A stretch of DNA of 64,000 bases from Phycicoccus sp. Soil802 (GTDB lineage: Bacteria; Actinomycetota; Actinomycetes; Actinomycetales; Dermatophilaceae). The translations under genes were made by a program, and so were the position numbers. Below the pieces are notes generated by a model. The model saw nothing but the letters and a program-made list of their open reading frames with translations, searched no databases and was not told the origin of the DNA. The stretch spans positions 401,823-465,822 of the forward strand of contig NZ_LMSS01000003.1 in assembly GCF_001429605.1 (NCBI RefSeq), in the 5' to 3' direction. Positions 17,253 through 26,575 of the stretch are shown piece after piece (position 1 is the stretch's first letter; each line of letters opens with the position of its first letter).

Positions 17253-18891
17253 TGGCGTCCACGTCGTCGGCGTCGACGATGCGGTAGGCGTAGCCCTGCT
17301 CGGCCAGGAACCGCTGGCGGTGCGCGGCGAACTCGGCGTCGACGGTGTCGCGCGACACGACCGTGTAGAAGTGCGCGGTGCGACCGTCACCCTTGGGCCG
17401 CAGTACCCGGCCGAGCCGTTGCGCCTCCTCCTGTCGCGAGCCGAAGGTGCCGGACACCTGGATCGCCACACTCGCCTCCGGGAGGTCGATCGAGAAGTTG
17501 GCGACCTTCGACACGACGAGCAGGCTGATCTCGCCGACCCGGAAGGCCTGGAAGAGCTTCTGTCGCTGGGACACCGGCGTCTCGCCGGTGATGACGTCGG
17601 CGTCCAGCCGCTCCGACAGCTCGGCGAGCTGGTCGAGGTACTGGCCGATGACGAGCGTCGGCTCGCCGCGGTGCTGCGCCACGATCCGTTCGACCACGGG
17701 GATCTTGACCGGGCTGCACGAGGACAGCCGGTAGCGGTCCTCCGGCTCGGCCACGGCATACGCGAGGCGCTCGCTGTCGGGGAGCGTCACGCGCACCTCG
17801 ACGCAGTCGGCCGGCGCGATGTAGCCCTGCGCCTCGATGTCCTTCCACGGGGCGTCGTAGCGCTTCGGGCCGATCAGCGAGAACACGTCGGCCTCGCGGC
17901 CGTCCTCGCGCACGAGCGTGGCGGTGAGACCGAGGCGCCGACGGGCCTGCAGGTCGGCGGTCATCCGGAAGATCGGCGCGGGGAGCAGGTGCACCTCGTC
18001 GTAGATGATCAGGCCCCAGTCGCGGGCGTCGAGCAGGTCGAGGTGGGTGTAGACGCCCTTCCGACGGGTGGTCAGCACCTGGTAGGTCGCGATCGTGACC
18101 GGCCGGATCTCCTTGCGGGCACCGGAGTACTCGCCGATCTCGTCGTCGGTGAGGCTGGTCCGCTTGAGCAGCTCGTCGCGCCACTGCCGGGCCGACACGG
18201 TGTTGGTGACGAGGATCAGCGTCGTCGCCTTGGCCACCGCCATCGCGCCCGCGCCGACCAGGGTCTTGCCGGCGCCACAGGGCAGCACGACGACCCCGGA
18301 GCCGCCGTGCCAGAAGCCGTCGACGGCCTGCTGCTGGTAGGGACGCAGCGACCAGTCGGCGTTGTCGAGCCCGATGGGGTGGGCCTCGCCGTCGACGTAG
18401 CCCGCCTCGTCCTCGGCCGGCCAGCCGACCTTCAGCAGCTCCTGCTTGAGGTGACCTCGCTCCGAGGGGTGCACCGCCACGCGGTCGTCGTCGATCCGAT
18501 CACCGATGAGCGGCTTGATCTTCTTGTGCCGCAACACTTCCTCGAGCACCGGCCGATCGGTCGTGCGCAGGACCAGGCCGTGGTCGGGGTCCTTCTCGAG
18601 GGTCAGCCGACCGTAGCGATCCATCGTGTCGGCGACGTCGACGAGCAGGGCGTGCGGCACGGCATACCGGCTGTAGGTGATCAGGGCGTTGACCACCTGC
18701 TCGGCGTCGTGGCCCGCGGCCCGTGCGTTCCAGAGGCCCAGCGGCGTGACCCGGTAGGTGTGGATGTGCTCCGGCGCGCGCTCGAGCTCGGCGAACGGTG
18801 CGATCGCCCGCCGCGCCTCCTCGGCGTTCGGGTGGTCGACCTCCAGCAGCAGCGTCTTGTCGCTCTGGACGATCAGCGGGCCATCAGGCAC
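17245..18891 (-). CDS. XPB-type DNA repair helicase (SF2)
   Basis: This 548-residue protein has the mycobacterial XPB architecture: an N-terminal damage-recognition-like domain (GPLIVQSDKTLLLEVDHPNA), helicase domain 1 with Q-like WSLRPYQQQAV, Walker A CGAGKT (Lys209), DEVH box (IIYDEVHLLP), motif III GLTATLVREDG, and helicase domain 2 with RED-like and motif VI (RQEEAQRLGRVLRPKGDG). Family knowledge: a 3'-5' ATP-dependent DNA helicase tied to nucleotide excision repair; the mycobacterial relative is Rv0861c. All motifs are intact. It is 3 bp from the upstream DUF4190 gene on the same strand and near the helicase-like protein at 20750-22978. Confidence 0.95.
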   Translation of the reverse strand: MPDGPLIVQSDKTLLLEVDHPNAEEARRAIAPFAELERAPEHIHTYRVTPLGLWNARAAGHDAEQVVNALITYSRYAVPHALLVDVADTMDRYGRLTLEKDPDHGLVLRTTDRPVLEEVLRHKKIKPLIGDRIDDDRVAVHPSERGHLKQELLKVGWPAEDEAGYVDGEAHPIGLDNADWSLRPYQQQAVDGFWHGGSGVVVLPCGAGKTLVGAGAMAVAKATTLILVTNTVSARQWRDELLKRTSLTDDEIGEYSGARKEIRPVTIATYQVLTTRRKGVYTHLDLLDARDWGLIIYDEVHLLPAPIFRMTADLQARRRLGLTATLVREDGREADVFSLIGPKRYDAPWKDIEAQGYIAPADCVEVRVTLPDSERLAYAVAEPEDRYRLSSCSPVKIPVVERIVAQHRGEPTLVIGQYLDQLAELSERLDADVITGETPVSQRQKLFQAFRVGEISLLVVSKVANFSIDLPEASVAIQVSGTFGSRQEEAQRLGRVLRPKGDGRTAHFYTVVSRDTVDAEFAAHRQRFLAEQGYAYRIVDADDVDATA

Positions 18892-18894
18892 CGG

Positions 18895-19680
18895 CTAGTA
18901 CCCGGAGTTGAAGTTGGAGGTGGAGCTCGTCGTGGCGGCCAGGGCGATGACGGCGATGACGATCACGATGACGAGCACCAGGCCGGCCACCAGGGCGATC
19001 CAGCCCCATCGGGTGTACTTCGCCGACTCGGCGGGCTGGTCCTTCTTGGTCGCTGCCACGATCGCGAAGACCAGGGCGACGATGCCGAAACCGCAGCCGA
19101 AGGTGGTCAGGCCGGAGACGACCAGCAGCGCGATGGTGTTGCCGCTCATCGACTGGGGCGCGGCATACGTCGGCTGTCCGTAGCCGGGGGCGCCGTAGAC
19201 CGGGCCGCCGTAGCCGGGCCCGGTGCCGTAGCCCTGCGCACCCTGACCCGCAGCGCCGTAGCCCTGGGCGCCGTAACCCTGCTGGACCTGGCCCTGGGTG
19301 GGGTACTGCGGCTGCCCGTAGGGGTTCTGCGGTGCTGCGCCGGGGGCGCTCCCGTAGGGGTTCTGCGCAGGGGGAGGGGGCGGTGGCGCACCCGCGCCGG
19401 TGGACGGCGCGCCATAGGGGTTCTGCGGTGAGCTGGCCGGCGGACCGTAGGACGGCTGGCCACTGGCAGCGCCGGGGTGGGCCGAGGGCGTCGGCGGGGG
19501 GCTCGCGGGGGCGGGCGGCACCGGCGGGACGGCCTGGGTCTGGTCGGTGTCGATGGCCGCGGTCTGGTCGAAGGAGTCGCCGGAGTCCGAGCTGCCCTCG
19601 TCGCTGGGCGCCGTGGGGTCGCTGGGCGCCGTGGGGTCGCGGTACTCCGGGGTCTCGTCGCTGCGAGGTGTGTCGCTCAT
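18895..19680 (-). CDS. DUF4190 membrane protein with Tyr/Gly/Pro-rich head
   Basis: This 261-residue protein has a low-complexity cytoplasmic N-terminus rich in Pro, Gly, Gln, Ser and Tyr. Repeating units such as NPYGQP, YGAQGYGAAGQG and YGAPGYGQP occur at residues ~70-180. Two membrane segments follow, GNTIALLVVSGLTTFGCGFG and WGWIALVAGLVLVIVIVIAV, typical of DUF4190 proteins of unknown function. The start is ATG 19680, preceded by GAAGGGA. The end lies 3 bp from the XPB helicase start, so co-transcription is likely although no functional link is known. Confidence 0.8.
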   Translation of the reverse strand: MSDTPRSDETPEYRDPTAPSDPTAPSDEGSSDSGDSFDQTAAIDTDQTQAVPPVPPAPASPPPTPSAHPGAASGQPSYGPPASSPQNPYGAPSTGAGAPPPPPPAQNPYGSAPGAAPQNPYGQPQYPTQGQVQQGYGAQGYGAAGQGAQGYGTGPGYGGPVYGAPGYGQPTYAAPQSMSGNTIALLVVSGLTTFGCGFGIVALVFAIVAATKKDQPAESAKYTRWGWIALVAGLVLVIVIVIAVIALAATTSSTSNFNSGY

Positions 19681-19774
19681 CGTGCGTCCCTTCGGCGTCG
19701 TGCGGTTCGGGTGCAAATCTAACCCCCCGCAGCACGGGTGAAGACCGGGAGCCCGGGAATGGCAGGATCAGGGG

Positions 19775-20713
19775 GTGAGCATCGGACTTCCCCAGCGCGA
19801 GCCGAACCCGGAGCTGCCGGACCGGGTGACCATCTACGAGGTCGGTCCGCGCGACGGCCTCCAGAACGAGAAGTCCGTCGTGCCGGCCGCGGTGAAGGCA
19901 GAGTTCATCCGTCGCCTGGCCGCCGCGGGCCTCGAGACGATCGAGACCACCTCCTTCGTCCCGCCGACCTGGGTGCCGCAGCTCGCCGACGCCCGTGAGG
20001 TGCTCGAAGAGCTCGGTGAGCTCGGCCGGGGACCCCGCCGTCCGGTGCTGGTGCCCAACGAGCGCGGCCTCGACGACGCGCTCGCGGCCGGTGTGGGGGC
20101 GGTCGCCATCTTCGGCAGCGCGACCGAGACCTTCGCCCGCAAGAACCTCAACCGCACCGTGGACGAGTCGGTCGAGATGTTCGCCCCGGTCGTGGCGCGC
20201 GCCAAGGACGCCGGACTGTGGGTGCGGGCCTATGTCTCCATGTGCTTCGGCGACCCGTGGGAGGGGCCGGTGCCGGTCGACCAGGTCGTCTCGGTCTCGC
20301 AGCGGCTGATGGACCTCGGCGCCGACCAGCTCTCGCTCGGCGACACCATCGGCACCGGCACCACCGGGCACGTGAGCCGGCTGCTCGACGCCCTCGACGC
20401 GCGGGGGATCGGCGCCGACCGCATCGGCGTGCACTTCCACGACACCTACGGCCAGGCGCTCGCGAACACCATGACCGCGCTGCGCCACGGCGTCACCGTC
20501 GTCGATGCCTCCACCGGGGGCCTCGGCGGCTGCCCGTACGCCAAGAGCGCCACCGGCAACCTCGCCACCGAGGACCTCGTCTGGGCACTCGACGGCGCCG
20601 GCGTGGAGACCGGTGTCGACCTGGCCCAGCTGGTGGAGACGAGCGTGTGGATGGCCGGCCACCTGGGCCGCCCATCGCCCTCTGGGGTCGTCCGGGCCCT
20701 CGCCGGCGGCTGA
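19775..20713 (+). CDS. mvaB: Hydroxymethylglutaryl-CoA lyase
   Basis: This 312-residue TIM-barrel enzyme splits 3-hydroxy-3-methylglutaryl-CoA to acetoacetate and acetyl-CoA, the last step of leucine degradation. It opens with VTIYEVGPRDGLQNE, where the Arg/Asp pair binds substrate and metal, and has the His ligand motif HFHDTYGQAL. The active-site loop STGGLGGCPYAKSATGN supplies the catalytic Cys. The length matches the family. It is a single gene on the + strand between minus-strand neighbours; no methylcrotonyl-CoA carboxylase genes are adjacent. A start at GTG 19775 leaves a short natural N-terminus. Confidence 0.93.
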   Translation: MSIGLPQREPNPELPDRVTIYEVGPRDGLQNEKSVVPAAVKAEFIRRLAAAGLETIETTSFVPPTWVPQLADAREVLEELGELGRGPRRPVLVPNERGLDDALAAGVGAVAIFGSATETFARKNLNRTVDESVEMFAPVVARAKDAGLWVRAYVSMCFGDPWEGPVPVDQVVSVSQRLMDLGADQLSLGDTIGTGTTGHVSRLLDALDARGIGADRIGVHFHDTYGQALANTMTALRHGVTVVDASTGGLGGCPYAKSATGNLATEDLVWALDGAGVETGVDLAQLVETSVWMAGHLGRPSPSGVVRALAGG

Positions 20714-20749
20714 CCCGTCGTGCCACCGGGCGCTTGACCCGGCGGTGGG

Positions 20750-22978
20750 TCAGCCCTGGACTGCGCCGGTGACGCGGTGGATCGAGAGCGTGCGGGTGGC
20801 CCCGTCGGCTGTGCCGTGCACCCGGCCGCCCTCCACCCGGTCGGGGTAGAAGAGGATCCGCTGGGTGCGGCCGTCCGCGTCGGAGTAGCCGATCCAGACC
20901 GCCTGGCGGTCCGCAGCCGCGTCACGCAGCACGGCGAGGGTCGTGGTCGGGTCGGTGCTCGGGAGGCTGGGTCCGGGTCGGCTCGCGACCTGCTCGCGCT
21001 GGTATGCCGCGGCCTCCTCGCCCGCGCGCAGCGCACCGACCATCGTCGTGACCAGCTCGTCGTCGACCTTCTGGGCCGTCACGGGGGTGGGGCGTCGCTG
21101 CAGCGGCGTGCGGTGGGCCCCGGTCGTGGGCACGATGATCCCGCCGTCGGGCGTCTCCGCGGCGGGCGCGAAACCGTTCTCCCGCAAGAACTCCAGCACC
21201 GTCTCGGCCGCGACGGGTGAGACCAGGATCGTCGGCGCGATGCTGCGCAGCTGGAGGGGCGACAGCTCGCGGTCGGCGACCATCGCGCCGAGGGTGGCCT
21301 CGTCGTCACACCGGATGTAGGCCCGCATGGCCCCGACACGGGCCTGCCCGTGGCGGCGCGCGACGTCGCGGATGAGGTAGTCGAGCGGCTGGGGAATCGG
21401 GGTGTGGCTGGCGTCGCCGAGCGCGCCCAGGACCTGGTCGACCGACCACCCGGCGTCGAGACCCCGGCGCACGGAGTCCTGGCTGAACCGGTAGACGGTG
21501 GCCCCGCCGCGCGACTCCACGTCGGCGACCAGCCGCATGAAGGTGGCGAGCCCGCCGGCCAGGGGACCGGGCGCGATGGCGGTCAGGTCGGCCTGGAGCA
21601 GCACGTGCTCGACGGGTTCGGGGAGGTGGGGCTGCATGGCCGCGGCGAGGTCGGCGTCGGACCGGCCGTCGAGCAGGGCCCGGCCGGCGCTCGAGATCGC
21701 GCCGCGACCGGTCACCCCCAACCACTCCGCCTCGCCCAGGACGGCGGCGACGACGACGTCGAGGCTCGAGGGCACCCGGCGCGGCCGGTGCCAGCCGAGC
21801 GCGGTCGCGACGCTCGCGCGGTCGGGGGACAGGCCCGGCGCGGCCGCGGCCAGCTGGTCGATGACGTCCTTGCGCAGGCCACGGGCGGGCGGCCAGTGCG
21901 CGTCGGGGCCGAGGGCGTTGACCGTGCCCGAGGCGCCTGCGGGAGTCGTGCCGACGAGGTGGGGGGCGCGGGTGGTGAGCAGCCAGGCCTGCGCGAGCAC
22001 CGCCCACCGCTGGTGGCCCGGGTGTTGCTGCCACTCGTCGTAGGCGGGCGTCGGCGCCCACGACGGGTCGAGCGAGCCGTCGTCGGCAAGGAGGCCCGCG
22101 GCATACGTGAGCTCGGCGACGAACGCGGCGCGCGCCTCGTCGACGTCGAGCACCGAGGCCAGCCGCTTGAGGTCGCGGACGGCGAGCCCCCCGGACCGCA
22201 GGACGCGCGGTGGCCGCAGACCCCACTCGGCGGCCAGCTCGTCGACCAGCGCGAGGAGGTCGGTGACCTGCTGTCCGGCCGCCGCGTCGACCTCGGACTC
22301 CTCGCGCAGGGCTCCCTCGAGGAGGGGCGGGTGCAGGGCCGGCGCGGCGTGGCTGTGCCCCTGTCGCAGGGCGAGCGCGACCTCGCGCGGCAGCACGAGC
22401 TGGTCGGCGCCGGGCGCGAAGACGAGGTGCTGCTCGAGCAGCCAGCGGGCCCCGGTGGCCACGCGGTCCGGGGTCCCCGGAGGCAGCACGGCGAGCGGGG
22501 GTCCCCAGGTCAGGCGGTCGAGGATGGCGCGGGCGGCCGGCGGCGCCTCCTCGAGCAGGGCGGCCACGGACTCCGGGGCCGGCACCTCGACGAAGCTGTC
22601 GGCGGCGCGGGGACCGAGTCCGGCGGGGTGGGGCAGGACCTCGGAGACGGTGCGGGCGACGCGCAGGCCCTCGGGGCTGCGCCACAGCAGGGCGAGGGTC
22701 CACAGGTCGTCGAGCACCGGCTCGACCTCGGCGGCCTCGACCGCGAGCAGCACACCGACCGCCGCGGGGTCGACCGGTGAGGAGGTGGCCAGGGCCGCCT
22801 CGAGGACCTGCAGGTGGGCCAGGTCGAGCGAGTCGACCGCCCGCTGGACGCTGGCCCGGGTGCTGGCCCTGGCCGCCAGGGACGACAGGTCGGCCGGCGC
22901 GGGTCGGGCCAGGTCCTGGCGCCGGCGCAGCAGCTCGGCGAGCTGGTCGTCGGTCCGCTCGCGCACGTCGTCGGCCAT
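20750..22978 (-). CDS. Helicase conserved C-terminal domain protein (Rv0862c-like)
   Basis: This ~742-residue protein lacks Walker motifs. It contains a long helical region (~20-440), a part matching the XPB/Ssl2-type 'helicase C3' domain (PLAGGLATFMRLVADVESRG, HVLLQADLTAIAP) and a C-terminal WYL-like segment (QAVWIGYSDADGRTQRILFY). In mycobacteria a homologue is encoded next to XPB, so it is a likely partner in repair. Here it is separated from XPB by DUF4190 and mvaB. The start is uncertain: ATG 22978 (ADDVRERTDDQLAELL) begins the natural helix. GTG 23086 would add 36 Ser/Arg-rich residues. Confidence 0.75.
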   Translation of the reverse strand: MADDVRERTDDQLAELLRRRQDLARPAPADLSSLAARASTRASVQRAVDSLDLAHLQVLEAALATSSPVDPAAVGVLLAVEAAEVEPVLDDLWTLALLWRSPEGLRVARTVSEVLPHPAGLGPRAADSFVEVPAPESVAALLEEAPPAARAILDRLTWGPPLAVLPPGTPDRVATGARWLLEQHLVFAPGADQLVLPREVALALRQGHSHAAPALHPPLLEGALREESEVDAAAGQQVTDLLALVDELAAEWGLRPPRVLRSGGLAVRDLKRLASVLDVDEARAAFVAELTYAAGLLADDGSLDPSWAPTPAYDEWQQHPGHQRWAVLAQAWLLTTRAPHLVGTTPAGASGTVNALGPDAHWPPARGLRKDVIDQLAAAAPGLSPDRASVATALGWHRPRRVPSSLDVVVAAVLGEAEWLGVTGRGAISSAGRALLDGRSDADLAAAMQPHLPEPVEHVLLQADLTAIAPGPLAGGLATFMRLVADVESRGGATVYRFSQDSVRRGLDAGWSVDQVLGALGDASHTPIPQPLDYLIRDVARRHGQARVGAMRAYIRCDDEATLGAMVADRELSPLQLRSIAPTILVSPVAAETVLEFLRENGFAPAAETPDGGIIVPTTGAHRTPLQRRPTPVTAQKVDDELVTTMVGALRAGEEAAAYQREQVASRPGPSLPSTDPTTTLAVLRDAAADRQAVWIGYSDADGRTQRILFYPDRVEGGRVHGTADGATRTLSIHRVTGAVQG

Positions 22979-23188
22979 CGACCGGGCCGTCGAGGTCGTC
23001 GCGACCGACCGGGCGGACCGCGCGGCGGAGGACCCCGAGCCCGTCGCGGAACCGGTCGTTCGACGGGGGGAGGAGATGGCGGCCACCGCACCACGGTAGT
23101 CGCCTCGGCCGGGCGGTCAGACTCTCAGCCATTTCCCATGCCACGCACAGGCTCGTCACCCACACTGGGGTGAACGAGAGGAGGCGCC

Positions 23189-24100
23189 ATGTCGGAGCCC
23201 ACCGGACCCGCCAGGCCCCGCAGCACCAAGGGGTCGGCGAAGACGAGCCAGGACCCGTCGGCCGGGGAGCCCCAGGCCGACGCCCCACAGGCAGCCGACC
23301 CGCAGGCCACCGCACCGCAACCCGCGACACCGGCTCCCACCCAGCCACTGCCCGCAGCGGCCGCCTCCGGGCCAGCCGTGTCCGAGGCCGCCCCGGCCGG
23401 GCCTTCGCCCGCCGGTCCGCCGAGCGGCCCGCCGAGTGGCCTGCCGCCGGCCGGACCTCCCGGAGGCCCGTTCGGACCCGCCACCGGTGGCCCAGGGGGG
23501 CCGCCGCCGAAGGGCCCCGGGCTCTGGCGCCAGGCGACCTCGACGACTGGCGGCCTGATCGCCGTGGTGGTCGCCGCCGCGCTCGCCACCTTGCTGGTGC
23601 TGGGCACTGTCGCGACCGTCGGTTTCGTCGCGGTGCGGGCCGCACACCACGACGGCAGCGACCGGGTCGAGCGCATCCGGGAGGACGGCCGACAGGGCCT
23701 TCCGCCCGGCCAGCAGCGCAAGCTCGACCGCATGCCGCAAGGGCCCGAGATGCCACGTCGCCAGGGCGGCGGGCTCGGCGACGGACTCGATGAGGACCAG
23801 GGCGACGGCATGGGCGGGCTGATGCGCGGGGCGATGGGGCTCGGCAACGTCCAGCACGGCGAGTTCACCGTGCAGCAGGACGGCAAGGCTGTCGTCATGA
23901 CGGTCCAGCGCGGCACGGTCACGAAGTCCAGCGCCACCTCCGTCACGGTCAAGAGCGACGACGCGTTCACCGCGACCTACGTCATCGGCGACGACACCCG
24001 CACCAGGAAGGGTGCCCCGGCCGTCGGTGACTCCGTGCTCGTCGTCGCCGAGAAGACCGGCGCCAAGGCGGTCCTCATCGCGACGACCCGCAAGGGCTGA
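23189..24100 (+). CDS. Single-pass membrane protein with Pro-rich head and small beta domain
   Basis: This 303-residue protein has ~115 residues of Pro/Ala/Gly-rich cytoplasmic low complexity, one membrane segment (GGLIAVVVAAALATLLVLGT, ~118-140), a charged linker, and a C-terminal ~85-residue domain with alternating strands (GEFTVQQDGKAVVMTVQRGT, SATSVTVKSDDAFTATYVIG). The last part resembles DUF5666-type outer beta domains, but I hold that weakly. The protein probably displays the beta domain outside the membrane. It stands alone between the divergent helicase-like gene and the epimerase. Function unknown. Confidence 0.7.
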   Translation: MSEPTGPARPRSTKGSAKTSQDPSAGEPQADAPQAADPQATAPQPATPAPTQPLPAAAASGPAVSEAAPAGPSPAGPPSGPPSGLPPAGPPGGPFGPATGGPGGPPPKGPGLWRQATSTTGGLIAVVVAAALATLLVLGTVATVGFVAVRAAHHDGSDRVERIREDGRQGLPPGQQRKLDRMPQGPEMPRRQGGGLGDGLDEDQGDGMGGLMRGAMGLGNVQHGEFTVQQDGKAVVMTVQRGTVTKSSATSVTVKSDDAFTATYVIGDDTRTRKGAPAVGDSVLVVAEKTGAKAVLIATTRKG

Positions 24101-24183
24101 CGACCTCCGCGCTGTTCGCCGACGACTGACCGGTGCCTCCCGGCGAGCCGTCGGCAGGCCGGGGGGAGTCTCGTGGCACTAGC

Positions 24184-25122
24184 GTGAGCGGCGTGACGAC
24201 CTCTCCCAGCGGCGAGCAGTGGACCCTTCGGGACGGACGCCAGGAGGCCACCGTCGTCGAGGTCGGCGGCGGCCTGCGCACCTATCGCGTCGACGGCACC
24301 GACGTCGTGGCCGGCTACGCCGACGACGAGGTGTGCCGCGCTGGTCGCGGCCAGGTGCTGATGCCCTGGCCCAACCGGATCCGCGACGGGAAGTACACCT
24401 TCGACGGGTCGGACCTCCAGCTCGGCCTCAGCGAGCCCCTGCTGCACAACGCCAGCCACGGCCTGGTGCGCTGGGCCACCTGGCAGCTGCACTGGCACGC
24501 CGACGACTGGTCGGCGCTCACCGTCCGCACCCGGCTGCACCCGCAGCCGGGCTGGGACGCGACCCTCGACCTCAGCGTCAACTACGTGCTCGAGCCACAG
24601 GGGCTGGTCGTCAGCGTGCACGCGTCGAACGTCGGCGCCAGGTCGGCGCCCTTCGGCTTCGGGGCGCACCCCTACATCGCCCTCGGCGACACCCCGCTGG
24701 CCGACGTCGAGCTCACCATCCCGGCGGCCGTCGAGGTGCTGGTCGACGAGCAGCTGGTGCCGACCGGGACCGCCGCCGTGCGACCCGAGGTCGACTTCCG
24801 CACGCGTCGGCCGCTCGGCGCCACCGCCCTCGACACGGCCTTCACCGAGCTGACCCGCACCCGGGCCGACGGAGGGTGGGAGGTGGTCGTCGGAGGTCTC
24901 GAGACCGGCGACGTCGGCGTCTGGGGCAACGAGGCGCTCGACTGGGCGCAGGTCTTCACTGCGAAGGGCAAGGACACCGGGGTCGACGGCGTGCGCGGCA
25001 TCGCGGTCGAGCCGATGTCGTGCCCCGCCAACGCCTTCAACACCGGCGACGGCCTGGTCGTGCTGGCCCCCGGCGACTCGTGGTCGGCCCGGTGGGGGAT
25101 CGAGCCCGCAGCGCTCAGCTGA
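24184..25122 (+). CDS. Aldose 1-epimerase family protein
   Basis: This ~312-residue galactose-mutarotase-fold protein shows the substrate pocket signatures RGQVLMPWPNRIRDGKY, NASHGLVRWATW (His), GFGAHPYIALGD (His) and a Glu in RGIAVEPMSCPANAF. These correspond to the His/His/Glu set of mutarotases. It would interconvert alpha and beta anomers of aldohexoses or a related sugar. The start is ambiguous among closely spaced GTG codons at 24184 and 24193; 24184 is used. Its last 8 bp overlap the convergent MFS gene end. Confidence 0.88.
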   Translation: MSGVTTSPSGEQWTLRDGRQEATVVEVGGGLRTYRVDGTDVVAGYADDEVCRAGRGQVLMPWPNRIRDGKYTFDGSDLQLGLSEPLLHNASHGLVRWATWQLHWHADDWSALTVRTRLHPQPGWDATLDLSVNYVLEPQGLVVSVHASNVGARSAPFGFGAHPYIALGDTPLADVELTIPAAVEVLVDEQLVPTGTAAVRPEVDFRTRRPLGATALDTAFTELTRTRADGGWEVVVGGLETGDVGVWGNEALDWAQVFTAKGKDTGVDGVRGIAVEPMSCPANAFNTGDGLVVLAPGDSWSARWGIEPAALS

Positions 25123-26461
25123 CCGCCGGGCGCGGGTCGGCCGAGGGCATCTCCGACGTCGGCGCCTCCGTCGGCAGCGTCGGCGGGGCAGAGTCGCCCT
25201 GGAGACCGTTGACGAACGGGGTGATCCGGCGCTCGAGGGTCAGGGACAGCACCACCATCACCGCGCAGCCGACCACGATCATCGCCACGAAGCCGGTCGA
25301 CCACTCGTGGTTGAGCATGAACCCGGCCACCACCGGGCCGAGGATCGTGCCGGCCTGGAAGGCTCCGGCGTTGACCGCGTTGTAGCGGCCCCGCAGGTGG
25401 TCAGGGGCCATGTCGTTGGTGATCGCCGGGATGGTCGGCTGGAGCAACGTCTCGCCGAGGGCGAACAAGGCGTGGAAGAGCAGCACACCGGCGGAGGCCG
25501 CCACTGTGCCGCTCACGAGCCCGGTGAGGCCCAGGACGACCCAGGCCACCGCCCAGAGGGCGACCATCACGATCAGCACGCGGGTGCGTCGCTTGCCGCT
25601 GATCCAGCGCAGCACGAAGAACTGCAGGCCGACGATCACGGCGGTGTTGATCGCGAACGCGAACCCGATGACCCCCGTCGAGACGCCGCTGACCTGGCGG
25701 GCGAACGCAGGAAAGCCCGCCTCCATCTGGCCGTAGCCGATGAACACGCCGAGGAAGGTCATCAGGGTCAGCCACAGCACGGCCGGCTTGCGCAGGATGG
25801 TGAGGTAGGACCCCGCGCCCACCTCCTCGCCCTCCGGCTTCTCGGCCCGACCGTGCACGTGCCGCAGCGGCCCCAGCAGGAGCCCGATCGGCACCAGCAT
25901 GCTGGCGGCGTCGGCCAGGAAGATCACGGTGAACGAGGTCGGGTTGTCGACGTCGGCATAGAGCCCACCGATCACTCCGCCCAGCCCGATGCCGAGGTTG
26001 ACCAGGGCGAAGTTGATGCCGAAGTACTGCTGCCGCGCCTGCCCCGTGACCACGGCCGCGACCAGGGCGTTGAAGGCCGGCCACGAGACCCCGAAGTTGA
26101 ACCCGAGGAACAGGAACCCGACCGCGACGACCAACGGTGTGGTCGCGAACGCCAGCACCACGCAGCCGACCAGCTGTGCGGACGTCCCCCACAGCAGCAC
26201 GGTGCGGGCACCCAGCCGGTCGGTCAGGGCGCCCGCCGGGCCGGTGACCGCGAGCGCGACGACCGCGATGAAGGCCATCAGCAGCCCAGCGAGGTCGAGC
26301 GAGATCCCGCGCACCTCGTGCAGGTAGATCACCGTGAACGGCAGCGTCAGGCCCCGGCCCAGGGTCTGCACGGCAACCGTCGACAGCAGCCAGCGCCCCG
26401 CGGGTGGGAGCTCTCCCCAGAACTCACGGATGCTGTGCCCCGATGTCGACTGCTCGCTCAC
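25115..26461 (-). CDS. MFS transporter, multidrug-type
   Basis: This is a 448-residue major facilitator with ~12 hydrophobic segments. The motif-A-like loop GALTDRLGARTVLLWG follows TM2 and a second half repeat follows a central cytoplasmic loop (RHVHGRAEKPEGEEVGAGSY). Later it has ITNDMAPDHLRGRYNAVNAG, common in DHA1-like exporters. The substrate is not predictable. GTG 26461 is chosen because GGAGG lies 7 bases upstream and the product starts just ahead of TM1; the longer frame to 26917 is an antisense shadow of the Csp gene. It is convergent and overlapping with the epimerase and divergent from csp. Confidence 0.88.
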   Translation of the reverse strand: MSEQSTSGHSIREFWGELPPAGRWLLSTVAVQTLGRGLTLPFTVIYLHEVRGISLDLAGLLMAFIAVVALAVTGPAGALTDRLGARTVLLWGTSAQLVGCVVLAFATTPLVVAVGFLFLGFNFGVSWPAFNALVAAVVTGQARQQYFGINFALVNLGIGLGGVIGGLYADVDNPTSFTVIFLADAASMLVPIGLLLGPLRHVHGRAEKPEGEEVGAGSYLTILRKPAVLWLTLMTFLGVFIGYGQMEAGFPAFARQVSGVSTGVIGFAFAINTAVIVGLQFFVLRWISGKRRTRVLIVMVALWAVAWVVLGLTGLVSGTVAASAGVLLFHALFALGETLLQPTIPAITNDMAPDHLRGRYNAVNAGAFQAGTILGPVVAGFMLNHEWSTGFVAMIVVGCAVMVVLSLTLERRITPFVNGLQGDSAPPTLPTEAPTSEMPSADPRPAVS

Positions 26462-26575
26462 CGGTGAATCCTCCCCCACGCCACCGACAGGACTCAAAAG
26501 GATTTGGACGCACCCGATAACCTTGCGAGTGCGCATTGGCGCACACACACTTTTTTCGAGGCAAGAGGAAGTCAA

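Noticed and set aside
17221..19431. 736-codon open frame on the + strand
   Set aside because: It is the antisense shadow of the XPB helicase and DUF4190 genes, which have full motifs. High GC keeps the complementary frame open, and its product is low-complexity His/Arg/Gly.
26504..26575. Upstream ATG for the cold-shock protein
   Set aside because: It would add 24 residues without similarity, ahead of the standard cold-shock start. The GTG at 26576 has a clear ribosome site.
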